DNA from: Pseudomonadota bacterium
Lineage (GTDB): Bacteria > Pseudomonadota > Gammaproteobacteria > Legionellales > Legionellaceae
DNA: 64,000 nt
Direction of reading: 5' to 3'
Assembly: GCA_020051095.1 (NCBI GenBank)
Contig: JAGVJN010000033.1
Coordinates: 1 to 64,000, forward strand
This document shows, in pieces, positions 1-8,879 of the stretch; the first letter of the stretch is position 1, and each line of letters starts with the position of its first letter. The notes beneath the pieces are model-generated. The model made no database searches, was not told the DNA's origin, and worked only from the letters and a program-made list of their open reading frames with translations. Made by a program: the position numbers and the translations under genes.

Positions 1-188
1 ATGTTGCTCGCACAACCATAAGCCCCAAAAAAACTAAGTTTCCCGAAGAATTCGAACGAGTGAGTTCGACAAAATGCGCAGCGAAAAGCGCGTAGCGCGT
101 CGGAGCATTTTGGACGCGCTTTAGCGCGCTCCGAAGGAGTGAGAAAGGAGCGAAAGCGACGAACGAATCAATCTCTTCGGGCGCGCCA
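1..188. repeat. 188-bp dispersed direct repeat, copy 1
   Basis: This segment is nearly identical to 5332-5519, with about 8 mismatches over 188 gapless positions. Both copies end at the same GGCGCGCCA-like edge. The left edge coincides with the window start, so the copy may extend further left. It contains several short inverted repeats in series, for example TTCGAAC..GTTCGA near 50-69, AAAATGC..GCATTTT near 71-111, and GCGCT..AGCGC near 115-128. The GC content is clearly higher than the flanks and no reading frame is evident, so it looks like a structured non-coding repeat. I do not recognise the family. Confidence 0.85.
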
Positions 189-242
189 TTTTTCCCCCAT
201 TAAAATCAAAGGCTTACGGGTCTATCCCATTTATGGAGGCAC

Positions 243-608
243 TCACTTAACAGCACAGCACTCTAACACGAGTCCTATAGTTTTCAAATTTCTAAAGCCA
301 TAGGCACGTGTGCTAGGTGCAATCTCAATTAATGCTGCGATTGGCAAGTTGAAAAGCTTATTACAGTGTGATTTCCAATAATATTGATGCAATGAGATAA
401 TCCCAACGCCTTTCTCATCTTTAGCAGCTGGTAATTCTCCCTGTAACTAGCTATGTGCGCAACTCTCATTGTAATAATCCTGAAATAGTTTCAGTTTTTG
501 TTCCAAATCACGCTAATTCCTAAATAATAGACTATCTAAATATTCTCGCCTTATTGTTCCAATTAATCGCTCAACAAATTCCTTTGATAGTCGTACTAAA
601 GAGTTTAT
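243..608 (-). pseudogene. Degraded integrase-core transposase remnant
   Basis: Read on the minus strand in one frame, starting directly after the adc stop codon, this stretch encodes VRLSKEFVERLIGTIRREYL and then DLEQKLKLFQDYYNE. That is the C-terminal part of an integrase-core (rve/DDE, IS481- or IS3-like) transposase. The frame is interrupted by two TAG codons, near 536 and near 452, and ends at TGA (245-243). The catalytic N-terminal half is missing because adc occupies that position. It is therefore a dead 3' fragment. The IS family assignment rests only on the FVERLIGTIRREYL signature. Confidence 0.7.
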
Positions 609-1346
609 TTATTTCATATAATCGTGGATGACTTTCCCATAAGGAAGCGTCAAATCCGATTGAATATGCACGGCATTGACCACCGATTTTACAGGCAAAG
701 TAGCGACGGGTGCCAAAGCATGATGGAACAGCTCAAGATTGGCGGGTCCTGTCCAGGCACCTTTAATAGAAATGTCCTGTAAGTGATATTCCACCAGTTC
801 ACAAATACGGGTGCTGCCATCGACATGCGGTATAATTTTTAAGAGAAAGTTGGCGCTTAGCATTCCTTTTTTTATATTTTCCGGATCGGCTTCTTTATAT
901 TTATATCCCATTGTTCCGGTAGCGATCCGGCAGCTACCATAATTGAGTATGCCGAGCAATGTTTCTTTTTCAACAGATAATTTCGGCTGTGCCATTTTTT
1001 TAGGAAAGCCCCATATTTCACGACCGCCGGCAATGGGAGGATGATCGTCTAAATACATGGCATAGGTGTATCCGCCTATGGTGTTTCCAAACCGAACCGG
1101 AATGACCTGACCGGATTCGGTATAGTTACCAAAACCAGTAGAATCAGGCATGCGAATAAATTCAAACTTGACTAATGGCTCCGTCACTTCCAGCGGCGCT
1201 GGCACAACTTCCTTTAATCGATCCAGATCCGTTTCATAGGTAATAATCATGTATTCCCGATTGATAAACCGGTAGGGTCCCTGCGGATAGGAAGGGCTAT
1301 GCAAGGGCATCGCAAATGCTTTTTGCGTCACATCCTGTTCTTTCAT
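609..1346 (-). CDS. adc: Acetoacetate decarboxylase family protein
   Basis: The 245-residue product matches the acetoacetate decarboxylase family. Those enzymes convert acetoacetate to acetone and CO2 through a lysine Schiff base. The signature EIWGFPKK lies at residues 110-117, and the two adjacent lysines (K116, K117) correspond to the Schiff-base lysine and its pKa-lowering neighbour. The length is typical. The start overlaps the 3' end of the patatin gene by 4 bp, so the two are translationally coupled. With bdhA upstream, the operon suggests handling of 3-hydroxybutyrate and acetoacetate from polyhydroxybutyrate or lipid breakdown. Members of this family can act on other beta-keto acids or be non-decarboxylating, so the substrate is inferred from the neighbours. 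Confidence 0.88.
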   Translation of the reverse strand: MKEQDVTQKAFAMPLHSPSYPQGPYRFINREYMIITYETDLDRLKEVVPAPLEVTEPLVKFEFIRMPDSTGFGNYTESGQVIPVRFGNTIGGYTYAMYLDDHPPIAGGREIWGFPKKMAQPKLSVEKETLLGILNYGSCRIATGTMGYKYKEADPENIKKGMLSANFLLKIIPHVDGSTRICELVEYHLQDISIKGAWTGPANLELFHHALAPVATLPVKSVVNAVHIQSDLTLPYGKVIHDYMK

Positions 1347-2503
1347 GTGTCTATTTCCTTATTCAAGTCCGGGTATTCCTTAGCAGTATCATACAGCGCA
1401 ATCCCTTCTGCCGGAGGGATCGGTTGATTCCATACGGATTTTTTTACCGCCTGCACAGCTTGCTCGTATCCATCCTTAATAAGCTTATCAATGCTGCGTT
1501 TTGAAAATTCATAATCTTTGGAGGAAAGATCTGTATCGCTCCCTTTATTAAGAAAACGCACCAATGCGATGTGATGATCCCTGCCGGAACGGATGCATTC
1601 TTTTATAATTGGCTCATTGCATTTTGTTTCAGGGATTAATTGACTCAGTTGATCGATTTGGTATCGTAGCTTATGAATAACCTTATACATTTCCAGAGTC
1701 TTGGTAAACCGGCTGGAAAACTCAATATCTTTTTTCCGCTTCAGAATATCATCCAGAGATTTTGGCTTGAGACCAAAGGAATCGAACAGATGAATCATAA
1801 AACAGAGTCGGATTTTGGCGTTCCTATCAGTTAAAACATAGTTAACCGGAGTATTACTGGATATACCGCCGTCCCAATATAATTTCCCATCCACTTCGAC
1901 AGCCGGGAATCCCGGAGGCAACGCTCCACTGGCCATAATGTGTTCAGGTTTTATGGTGGTGGTTTTGGAATCGAAATAGGTAATTTCTCCGCTGGTGATT
2001 TCAACGGCTCCGAGACTTAAGCGGACCTTGCCTGAATTTAACCAATCGAAATCAATCAGCTTTTCAAGGGTTTGTCGCAGTGGGCTGGTATCGTAGTAAC
2101 TCAATAATTTTGGATCGTCATGCCAACTCATATTCGGGGGCGGAAAGCGAAGGTGAAAAAAACCATCTTGTCCCTGAATGAGAGAAGATTGCGCTGACCA
2201 ATAATTCAAACAGCGATTCCAAGCCACATCATCAGGCACTGGCAGGCTGTCCAAGGGATTTGAACGTGAAATCCCATACCAAAATTCAATCAGTTTCTCA
2301 ATTCGGTTTTGTTTTTGATTACCTGCGCATATCGCCGCATTAATGGCTCCAATGGAGGTTCCAACAAACCAGTCTGGATCGTATTCGGCTTCGTGCAGCG
2401 CCTTTAACACACCAACCTGGTATGCCCCCAGTGCGCCACCGCCCTGCAGACTGCACGCAATGCTGTCAAATTTCGGAGCCAATAATTTTTTTTTGCCGCT
2501 CAT
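1343..2503 (-). CDS. patD: Patatin-like phospholipase PatD
   Basis: This is a 386-residue patatin-family lipid acyl hydrolase. The oxyanion loop GGGALGAYQ lies at residues 21-29, the nucleophile serine is S50 in GTSIG, and the dyad aspartate is D211 in [11 protein letters not shown]-terminal extension of about 130 residues resembles the DUF3734-type tail of bacterial patatins. The gene starts 3 bp after the bdhA stop and overlaps adc by 4 bp. In L. pneumophila the bdhA-patD operon is known to matter for amoeba infection, and the order here is the same. The protein probably releases fatty acids from phospholipids or storage lipid. It has no signal peptide. Confidence 0.92.
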   Translation of the reverse strand: MSGKKKLLAPKFDSIACSLQGGGALGAYQVGVLKALHEAEYDPDWFVGTSIGAINAAICAGNQKQNRIEKLIEFWYGISRSNPLDSLPVPDDVAWNRCLNYWSAQSSLIQGQDGFFHLRFPPPNMSWHDDPKLLSYYDTSPLRQTLEKLIDFDWLNSGKVRLSLGAVEITSGEITYFDSKTTTIKPEHIMASGALPPGFPAVEVDGKLYWDGGISSNTPVNYVLTDRNAKIRLCFMIHLFDSFGLKPKSLDDILKRKKDIEFSSRFTKTLEMYKVIHKLRYQIDQLSQLIPETKCNEPIIKECIRSGRDHHIALVRFLNKGSDTDLSSKDYEFSKRSIDKLIKDGYEQAVQAVKKSVWNQPIPPAEGIALYDTAKEYPDLNKEIDT

Positions 2504-2506
2504 AGA

Positions 2507-3289
2507 TTACTCCATAAACCAGCCATGGTTGACCACGATAGACTGACCCGTCAGAGAATTGGAGGGGAAAGAGGCAAAAAACAATGCGGTGCGCGCCACA
2601 TCATCGGTCGTGGTAAATTCCCCATCAACGGTATCTTTCAGCATCACATTTTTGATAACATCCTCTTCACTGATGCCTAACTCTTTGGCTTGTTCAGGAA
2701 TTTGTTTATCCACCAGTGGGGTGCGTACAAAACCAGGACAAATCACATTTGCGCGAACGCCATGCGCTGCCCCTTCTTTGGCGACTACTTTACATAAACC
2801 AAGCAAGCCGTGCTTTGCGGTTACGTAGGGGGCTTTTAGTTTAGAGGCCTCCTTGGAGTGCACTGAACCCATATAGATAATGCTGCCTCCGCGGTCACTG
2901 TTGTACATGTGCTGCAGGCAAGCACGAGTGGTCAGGAACGCACCGTCCAAATGAATGGCTAACAGCCTTTTCCAAGCTGAAAATTCAAATTTATCCAGCG
3001 ATTCTATCGTTTGTATCCCCGCGTTACTGACTAAAATATCAATGGCACCATACTGTTCTATAATTTTATTAACGCCGGTATTGACCTGTTCTTCATTGGT
3101 GACATCCATGGCGACGGCCATGGCTTGACCACCTATTTTTTTTATTTCGTCTGCAGCAGCCTGGGCCTGTTCAAGGTTGAGATCGGCAATTGCAACGCTG
3201 GCGCCTGCTTTTGCATATTCGAGAGCGATTTCCTTACCAATACCGCTGGCCGCTCCAGTAACAATTGCAATTTTATTATAGAGTAACAT
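2507..3289 (-). CDS. bdhA: 3-hydroxybutyrate dehydrogenase
   Basis: The 260-residue protein is a short-chain dehydrogenase that interconverts (R)-3-hydroxybutyrate and acetoacetate with NAD. The cofactor motif TGAASGIG is at residues 11-18, NAG at 89-91, and the catalytic residues are S142, Y155 and K159 (YVTAK). The [12 protein letters not shown] context is typical of 3-hydroxybutyrate dehydrogenases rather than generic SDRs. It is the first gene of the bdhA-patD-adc operon. The AAAGGGAA sequence a few bases upstream of the ATG serves as ribosome binding site. It probably feeds polyhydroxybutyrate-derived carbon into central metabolism. Confidence 0.92.
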   Translation of the reverse strand: MLLYNKIAIVTGAASGIGKEIALEYAKAGASVAIADLNLEQAQAAADEIKKIGGQAMAVAMDVTNEEQVNTGVNKIIEQYGAIDILVSNAGIQTIESLDKFEFSAWKRLLAIHLDGAFLTTRACLQHMYNSDRGGSIIYMGSVHSKEASKLKAPYVTAKHGLLGLCKVVAKEGAAHGVRANVICPGFVRTPLVDKQIPEQAKELGISEEDVIKNVMLKDTVDGEFTTTDDVARTALFFASFPSNSLTGQSIVVNHGWFME

Positions 3290-4181
3290 GATAAAATTCC
3301 CTTTTTTTTATTATGTATCTGCCAGTATAGCAGTGTATTTGGAAATTGGATCGCTGCGGTTTGAGTAATTTTTCTTTATAAAATAGCTCCTTTCTTGGCA
3401 AACAATACTATCATGTACAGATAAAATAGTTGGCTAAAAAAATTATACCGTACTTGGTGTCTTTAACCCTCTATTCACTAATTTATTACGAAAAGTTGGT
3501 CGGGGCATAGCCCTGATGGATCTTCACCTTTTTTTGAACAATCATAATGAAGCTCCCCAGGTCATCTGCCTAATACAATCAATCTCTAATATTATGGGTA
3601 TTATCTTTTTTATAATCTGGCAACCAAGATAAAAGAAAGCTCCTGTATTTTTATGCGGAAAGAACTGGACTAACAAGTTAAAACCACGTGATATTTATCA
3701 TCGATGCATTTCCTGCGTCACTGCATACTGTGCAGTGACGCAGGAAAACATCGTTGATTTTACTCAGTAAAATCAACACATTTTGCCCTTTTGTTCAAAG
3801 GCGCTCAACGCGTTTGAACAAAAAATCAATGAATTGCTTATTTTTCTAAACAAATAATTCCAGGCCCATGCCCTGCGCTTGGCTAACGAGCTATTCGCAT
3901 AAGACATCTCTCGTTAACTAGAAAAACCGTAGCTTTGCAATATCCACAATACTGTTATTTATTAGCTACCCATTGATTATATTTAATTTTTATTATCACA
4001 TGGTCTAACAACAAATCAAATTCCATGCTAGGATACGATGCCTTCTATGCGCCTATAATTCGCTACAGCTAAACCTTTCGGCATTTACAGGTTAAGCCTT
4101 TGATATTTTAAAAATACAGTCGATGAGAAGACTTATCATTTGCTGTCTTTGGACCTATTCTAAATAAAGGAGTATTTTTTA
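3290..4181. other. Gene-free 0.9-kb region with stacked hairpins
   Basis: No credible reading frame is present. The 5' flank of bdhA lies at the left end. A series of strong hairpins lies at 3711-3823 (listed separately), and a weaker TAACGAG..CTCGTTA inverted repeat lies near 3883-3917. The right end must carry the promoter of the porin gene, but I see no clear -35/-10 pair. Confidence 0.6.
3711..3823. repeat. Three consecutive perfect stem-loops
   Basis: Three hairpins follow each other. Hairpin 1 is a perfect 15-bp stem, 3711-3725 against 3731-3745, with a 5-nt loop. Hairpin 2 is a perfect 10-bp stem, 3753-3762 against 3768-3777. Hairpin 3 is an 11-bp stem, 3789-3799 against 3813-3823, with an inner GCG/CGC stem. 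None is followed by a long T-tract, so an ordinary terminator is not the obvious explanation for all three. An RNA element, a protein-binding array or a REP-like insertion are alternatives. Confidence 0.75.
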
Positions 4182-5237
4182 ATGAACGTCGTACCGGGAA
4201 AAACGTTTTTACTTGGTCTTTTATGCGGCTTTACTATAGCTGTTCATGCTGGAGGGGATAATGATATTTTTGCTCAAATGCCAGGCTTCGGGGTGAGTAT
4301 TGGTGGTCTTTACATACAACCTGGTGCTAACAATCTTGAATATGCCGTTTATACCACGCCGCTTCCCTTTCCGGCACCCAATTGGTACCAGAAGTCTGTG
4401 AAACCTGATTATACGGCTGCTTTTACGCTTGGACTGGAATATAATCTCGCAAGTAAAGTGGATCAGTACAAATTGGACTGGTTGCATTTTCAAAGCACTG
4501 ATTCAGCAAACTTCGCTGCAACGCAACCAAATACTTCGGTTGGGCCTGCCTATTACTTTGGTCCAGCGCAGCAATTTTTGCTAAATACTAAAGCAAATAG
4601 TACGGTAAAATTCTATATCGATAACGTTAACTTTGTATTCGGTCATTTCATTAATCTAAATGACTATATTCAACTTGAGCTCCTCTTAGGCGCTAGTGCT
4701 GCTCATTTAAAAGAAGATATTGCGAACAATTATAGTGGTAGCGATCCTGTCTTTGGCCCCTATACGCATCTAGTACACACAGATTCCATCCTTACAGGGT
4801 TTGGTCCACGCTTAGAAGTTGATGGTCGTTATTATGTGAATAATCACTTTGGTGTCAATGCTGGAATTGGAAGTAGTTTATTGGTAGGAAGCGTGTCTTC
4901 GAGTACCAATTTTACTTCATGGACCGCAAATACCACTGGACCCACCAACAGTACACCAGCCAACACAACTCTTTCTAACAAACGTCAGACAGCCGTTGTT
5001 CCTGAGGTAGATGGTAAAATAGGACTGTTTTACACAACAACTTTTAATCAAGGATCAACATTAACTTTCCAACTGGGTTATATGTTCCAAGACTATATAA
5101 ATTCGATATATCAAGTGCTCCCCAGTTCTTTGGTGCCTGGTGCTTGGGAAGGAGGATCTGTTGCTATCATAAGTCAAACCCAGCGTCAAAGCGACCTTTC
5201 CATGAATGGTCCTTATATTAAATTAGTCTATAGGTGA
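4182..5237 (+). CDS. Legionella-type major outer membrane protein (porin)
   Basis: The 351-residue precursor starts with a signal peptide of about 23 residues ending VHAG. The rest has the alternating, aromatic- and glycine-rich pattern of an outer-membrane beta-barrel. The sequence resembles the Legionella outer-membrane protein family (Legionella_OMP, Pfam PF05150), for example GFGVSIGGLYIQPG near residue 36 and LGLEYNL further on. It is probably an outer-membrane porin or adhesin. AAAGGAG about 8 bases upstream of the ATG is a good ribosome binding site. It is monocistronic, with a terminator-like hairpin after the stop. Legionella genomes usually carry many paralogues of this family, so no specific name is given. 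Confidence 0.85.
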   Translation: MNVVPGKTFLLGLLCGFTIAVHAGGDNDIFAQMPGFGVSIGGLYIQPGANNLEYAVYTTPLPFPAPNWYQKSVKPDYTAAFTLGLEYNLASKVDQYKLDWLHFQSTDSANFAATQPNTSVGPAYYFGPAQQFLLNTKANSTVKFYIDNVNFVFGHFINLNDYIQLELLLGASAAHLKEDIANNYSGSDPVFGPYTHLVHTDSILTGFGPRLEVDGRYYVNNHFGVNAGIGSSLLVGSVSSSTNFTSWTANTTGPTNSTPANTTLSNKRQTAVVPEVDGKIGLFYTTTFNQGSTLTFQLGYMFQDYINSIYQVLPSSLVPGAWEGGSVAIISQTQRQSDLSMNGPYIKLVYR

Positions 5238-5260
5238 TGTGGCTCAATGAACTTGGACAG

Positions 5261-5289
5261 CCAGTTAAGAGAATATACCTTTTAACTGG
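5261..5289 (+). terminator. Hairpin after porin gene
   Basis: CCAGTTAAGAG (5261-5271) pairs with CTTTTAACTGG (5279-5289), giving an 11-bp stem with one G-U pair and a 7-nt loop 24 bp past the porin stop. No T-tract follows, so factor-independent termination is uncertain. Confidence 0.4.
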
Positions 5290-5331
5290 ATACTCAAATG
5301 ATAAAAAGAAAGAAATATACAAAAACCACCA

Positions 5332-5519
5332 ATGTTGCTCGCACAACCATAAACCCCAAAAAAACTAAGTTTCCCGAAGAGTTCGAACGAGTGAGTTCGA
5401 CAAAATGCGCAGCGAAAAGCGCATAGCGCGGCGGAGCATTTTGGACACGTTTTAGCGCGATCCGAAGGAGTGAGAAAGGAGTGAAAGCGACGAACGAATC
5501 AATCTCTTCGGGCGCGCCA
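5332..5519. repeat. 188-bp dispersed direct repeat, copy 2
   Basis: Same orientation, same length and about 96 percent identical to positions 1-188, with no indels. The left boundary here is visible: similarity can be followed only from ATGTTGCTCG onward because copy 1 begins at the window edge. It contains the same serial inverted repeats. Confidence 0.9.
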
Positions 5520-5869
5520 CTTTCCCTTTAAATTCAAATACTTAAAACAAACGCTCAACCAAAAATTATCAAGCATCTCCCAAAAACTGAAGATCTCTCA
5601 GGGCCTTGGCCCAACATCAGATGAGGAATCCAATTATCTACATCGTTAATTAAGTTACTTTACAATAACTGATTTATTGCAGACCCATCGAAGGTGCATA
5701 AAAATTGTTGGGCCAAGGCCCGACCAACGCTTGCTTTATATATCAATGAGATGGCTCGAGGACCCCTTGTATTAGATATAGATGATTTCCATTGGATTTG
5801 AATATGGGGTACATATTGATTATAATGGCCAGCATATGCTCATTTGGGAAATAAATTGCTGGAGATAGA

Positions 5870-6388
5870 ATGATTTTGTACTGTCGGTTGGTATTAGGTA
5901 TTGTGTTGTTATTGTTTACGTTTACCTCCCAGGCCAGAAATATATGTCAACTTGTTAAACGCCATCCTGAATGGCATCGTGCAGCGAAAAAGACTGAAAA
6001 AAAGTGGGGAGTTCCCGTCCATATCCAGTTTGCTATCATTGATATTGAATCTGATTTTAATGCGAAAACCACAACGCGCAATAGTAGCTCCAAAGGCTTT
6101 GCGCAAGCGCTAAATGAACCCTGGGGAGAATATTTAAAAGCCAATGGTAAAAACCATAATCGCTATGAATTTCACTCTTCCACCGATTTTATTGGCTGGT
6201 ATGCAAGTCAAGCAAAGCAACAAGCGAATATTTCACCCAAAAATGCATACGAACTTTATCTAGCCTATCATGAAGGCATTCGGGGTTATCAAAAGATAAA
6301 AAAACGCCCAAAGCATTGGGTCCTCCGTTTAGCGCGCCATGTATCCGCCCTTTCCGATGAATATAAGAAAAAGTTATCTTCTTGCTAA
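5870..6388 (+). CDS. Secreted lysozyme-like SLT domain protein
   Basis: The 172-residue protein begins with a signal peptide (hydrophobic residues 5-19, cleavage near SQA) followed by a small SLT/lysozyme-like fold. The catalytic glutamate is probably in IDIESDF, with the accompanying GFAQAL motif and a YHEG motif further on. It would cut peptidoglycan glycan strands in the periplasm. At about 150 mature residues it is a minimal catalytic domain without LysM repeats. GGAG six bases before the ATG supports the start. It stands alone between repeats and accessory genes. Confidence 0.7.
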   Translation: MILYCRLVLGIVLLLFTFTSQARNICQLVKRHPEWHRAAKKTEKKWGVPVHIQFAIIDIESDFNAKTTTRNSSSKGFAQALNEPWGEYLKANGKNHNRYEFHSSTDFIGWYASQAKQQANISPKNAYELYLAYHEGIRGYQKIKKRPKHWVLRLARHVSALSDEYKKKLSSC

Positions 6389-6528
6389 GTATGTAAGTTA
6401 GCATTTATCTCATTGAACTTGCACTGGGTCGTCAATTTATTATCGCTTGAAAAAAAATGGTTCCTAAATCCGTTGTATTGTTTTATAGTAAGCGCATCTA
6501 GTCGACTTTTATACAGGACTCTTGTTGT

Positions 6529-7572
6529 ATGTTTAATAAGTTTGAAACAAATAGCACTTGCAATCTCGATGATAATAATGACTCCTCCTATTGGATTTTC
6601 TATACACTGATTGCTTTCCTAATGATGGCTTATGCGCTTATGCGTTTTGCAGAACGCAGTAATCGTATTAATTATGAGCATCGAATCACACGAATTATTG
6701 CTGGTTTTATTCAATTAACGATGAGAGCATTTCATACAAACCAAGAGCCATTAGCTATTCCTAACAATAGCAAAGCACTTTTAACACTAGTCCCACACCG
6801 GACAGGATGGGAAGCAGTTGCGGTTGCTGCTCACATGGAAGGGAACGCTCCTCAGTTCTTAGCAACAGATGGCTTTAATAAAATTCCAGGGGTTAAAGGC
6901 TTTTTGAGTATGTTTAAAACAATTACTGTTAAAGCAAATCCGACCAAAAAAACTGAAGATGACACGACAAACGTAAAGGGACAAATTGTCGCGACTAAGG
7001 AAACAGCAAACTCTGATGTCTTAGACTCTGCAGCAAAGGCTCTTGAAAATAATGGTTGCGTTGCCTTATTTCCACAAGGAAATTTCGCCTATATTGGTAA
7101 AGATGCACCGATGATCTACTCAGGCGCTGCAAAATTGGCTTTGCGAACTAAAACCCCTATTCATGTTATCCGTTTGGATGGCTTTTGGAGTCTTAATAAC
7201 CCGTTTATTCCATTATTTGTGCGCAATAATATCTATTATCGTGCCTTTTTGTCAGGCCTACACATGAATAATGTCAAACCCATTGTTTGTCATGTCATTG
7301 ATTTCCACCTCAAAGAGGACAAGGGAGGGTTTGAGAAAGAAGAAGATATTATTAATGAAATCAACGCCCAACTCTATGCTTTCGCACGCCATACCGAGGA
7401 ACTTCCTCCCAGAAAAATTAATAAGATCAAAGAAGAGATAGCCAATGGAGACCATCGAAAAATTTGGACTAACAAAGTTGATCAATACAAAACGGAGAAA
7501 ACATTAAAAGGTCTCAAAGAAGAACAAGGCAAATTAGAAGAGCAAATTTCAAGCACCTATCAATTGAAATAG
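6529..7572 (+). CDS. PlsC-like acyltransferase with altered motifs
   Basis: The 347-residue protein has one N-terminal membrane segment (about residues 21-40) and a glycerophosphate acyltransferase (LPLAT/PlsC) fold. The catalytic HxxxxD block is PHRTGWE (H90, E95), with Glu in the Asp position. The substrate block normally written FPEGT is FPQGN (residues 181-185). These changes suggest a divergent or inactive acyltransferase. The last 50 residues are charged and probably coiled-coil. It has no obvious operon partner. A role in lipid remodelling or as a translocated effector is possible but not shown by the sequence. Confidence 0.6.
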   Translation: MFNKFETNSTCNLDDNNDSSYWIFYTLIAFLMMAYALMRFAERSNRINYEHRITRIIAGFIQLTMRAFHTNQEPLAIPNNSKALLTLVPHRTGWEAVAVAAHMEGNAPQFLATDGFNKIPGVKGFLSMFKTITVKANPTKKTEDDTTNVKGQIVATKETANSDVLDSAAKALENNGCVALFPQGNFAYIGKDAPMIYSGAAKLALRTKTPIHVIRLDGFWSLNNPFIPLFVRNNIYYRAFLSGLHMNNVKPIVCHVIDFHLKEDKGGFEKEEDIINEINAQLYAFARHTEELPPRKINKIKEEIANGDHRKIWTNKVDQYKTEKTLKGLKEEQGKLEEQISSTYQLK

Positions 7573-7662
7573 CGGTCGAGCCCCCCCTCATTAATAAACC
7601 GATAAAGGGAAATCGCCTAAACAAATTGCTGGGTTAGGAAGATTGGCGGCAATCTGCCAAAA

Positions 7663-7872
7663 TCAGGAATAACTCAAACAACATTTTTTATATTTTTTTC
7701 CACTGCCACACGAGCAAGGATCATTTCTGCCAATTTTCGGTGAATGGTTCACAATTGTTTTAGCATTATGTGAGCAACCACAATCATGGCCATGTTCATG
7801 TTCATGATCAAGGTGGTTGTCTTGAACTTGGTTAAATGCAGTGTCTTGTTGTTTAGATAATTTTTTTGTCAT
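7663..7872 (-). CDS. SEC-C zinc-binding small protein with His-rich linker
   Basis: The 69-residue protein ends in a SEC-C motif, [15 protein letters not shown], which binds one zinc and is found at the end of SecA and many small proteins. Ahead of it is a His/Asp/Glu/Cys-rich stretch ([14 protein letters not shown]) that could bind additional metal ions. It has no signal peptide. Such proteins are often annotated as preprotein-translocase-related, but function is unknown for stand-alone forms. It is transcribed alone, opposite to its neighbours. Confidence 0.75.
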   Translation of the reverse strand: MTKKLSKQQDTAFNQVQDNHLDHEHEHGHDCGCSHNAKTIVNHSPKIGRNDPCSCGSGKKYKKCCLSYS

Positions 7873-8182
7873 GGTTAATCTTTTAGCAAGGTCTATTCGG
7901 GTAATGAAATATACCCGAGTTTAAATAAGATGGGAATCAATTTATGGAATTAATCTATGTGCGGGATTAAAAAAAGGCATAAATAATATACGCCAACTAA
8001 ACCAGTGTCCGTGCTAAGGATTTATATTTTAAGACTCCTCATAGGACACCTTCACTTCAGAAAGCGCTTAGATTCAATACGTTATAAAGCATAGATAGTT
8101 TAGTTAATAAAACCTTAATGTTTATATGGTAGCCTAAATGTTCATTTTATCTTCGTTCAAAGGCTATCAATGGGAGGTATCT

Positions 8183-8785
8183 ATGTCAAAGGCCTTTACT
8201 TTTTTATGTAAAAAAGTCAACCTAAGTTTATATAAGGATACCTTAACCGTATATCCAAAGTCAGACAATCAATTAAACCCCCGCAGCGAATTTGAGTTAT
8301 TATTATTGATCATGTTTGCTCAAATGGACTGCCAAAGTATGCAAGTTAACCAGTTCTTTTTGCAATGTTCGAAAGAACTCGGTGTTTATCGATTTGTCCA
8401 TCGTGAGGATACGGATCATGATCAATATCATCAAGATAGTTTTGATCCCGAGCAATCGCATTACCATGCAGAGTTTAAGGAAGTTATTGGTAAAGCTAAA
8501 TTAATAGATATTTTAAGTATATTAGAGAAACATAAACTTATTTCATCCGATGAACAAAGCGGTTTCTTGAAAGCATACGATGAGGCAAACACCCTCCCTT
8601 CTAAATCGACAAGCTCGCTATCAACAACCACAACGACAACCACTACAACCACAAGCCTTACTAAAACTAGCAGCGTGACATTTGCAAACTTCAAACCAGG
8701 ATTTCTTCTCAATTTATCATCATCCCAATCAGAAACCCACGGACAAGATGATAGTAGCCCTTCAAGTGCAAGAGGAATGTTATAA
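8183..8785 (+). CDS. Orphan protein with poly-threonine tract
   Basis: I do not recognise this 200-residue protein. The frame is open from 8138, but GGGAGG at 8172-8177 sits 5 bases before the ATG at 8183, so that start is preferred. The N-terminal 150 residues look globular and acidic. A run of ten threonines flanked by serines follows, and the C-terminus is Ser/Gln/Asp-rich (SSSQSETHGQDDSSPSSARG). The polar C-terminal tail is compatible with a Dot/Icm-exported protein, but this is only suggestive. Confidence 0.55.
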   Translation: MSKAFTFLCKKVNLSLYKDTLTVYPKSDNQLNPRSEFELLLLIMFAQMDCQSMQVNQFFLQCSKELGVYRFVHREDTDHDQYHQDSFDPEQSHYHAEFKEVIGKAKLIDILSILEKHKLISSDEQSGFLKAYDEANTLPSKSTSSLSTTTTTTTTTTSLTKTSSVTFANFKPGFLLNLSSSQSETHGQDDSSPSSARGML

Positions 8786-8815
8786 CTGCATTTTAGGTGC
8801 TATTGAATGACGTGT

Positions 8816-8844
8816 AGCAATTTTAATCTGAGATTAAAGTTGCT
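8816..8844. terminator. Bidirectional hairpin between convergent genes
   Basis: AGCAATTTTAATCT (8816-8829) is followed after one base by AGATTAAAGTTGCT (8831-8844). The arms are complementary except for one G-U pair. It lies between the stops of the convergent genes at 8183-8785 and 8880-9128, consistent with a shared terminator, although a long T-tract is lacking. Confidence 0.45.
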
Positions 8845-8879
8845 ATGCCTATCAATGAGCTAAGCTATACCAAGACCAT

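Larger units (their letters stand above)
5238..5869. other. Gene-free region holding repeat copy 2 and an inverted repeat
   Basis: The region contains the porin terminator hairpin, the second 188-bp repeat copy (5332-5519) and a separated 15-bp inverted repeat: GGGCCTTGGCCCAAC at 5601-5615 and its complement at 5707-5721. No reading frame is supported. The right end carries the leader of the SLT gene. Confidence 0.6.

Noticed and set aside
8615-8656. Simple-sequence repeat with phase-variation potential in the poly-Thr tract
   Set aside because: The threonines use mixed ACA/ACC/ACG/ACT codons, so there is no uniform nucleotide repeat unit to slip on.
8461-8712. Minus-strand ORF with poly-valine run
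   Set aside because: It is the antisense shadow of the poly-Thr gene; it has no ribosome binding site and unnatural composition.
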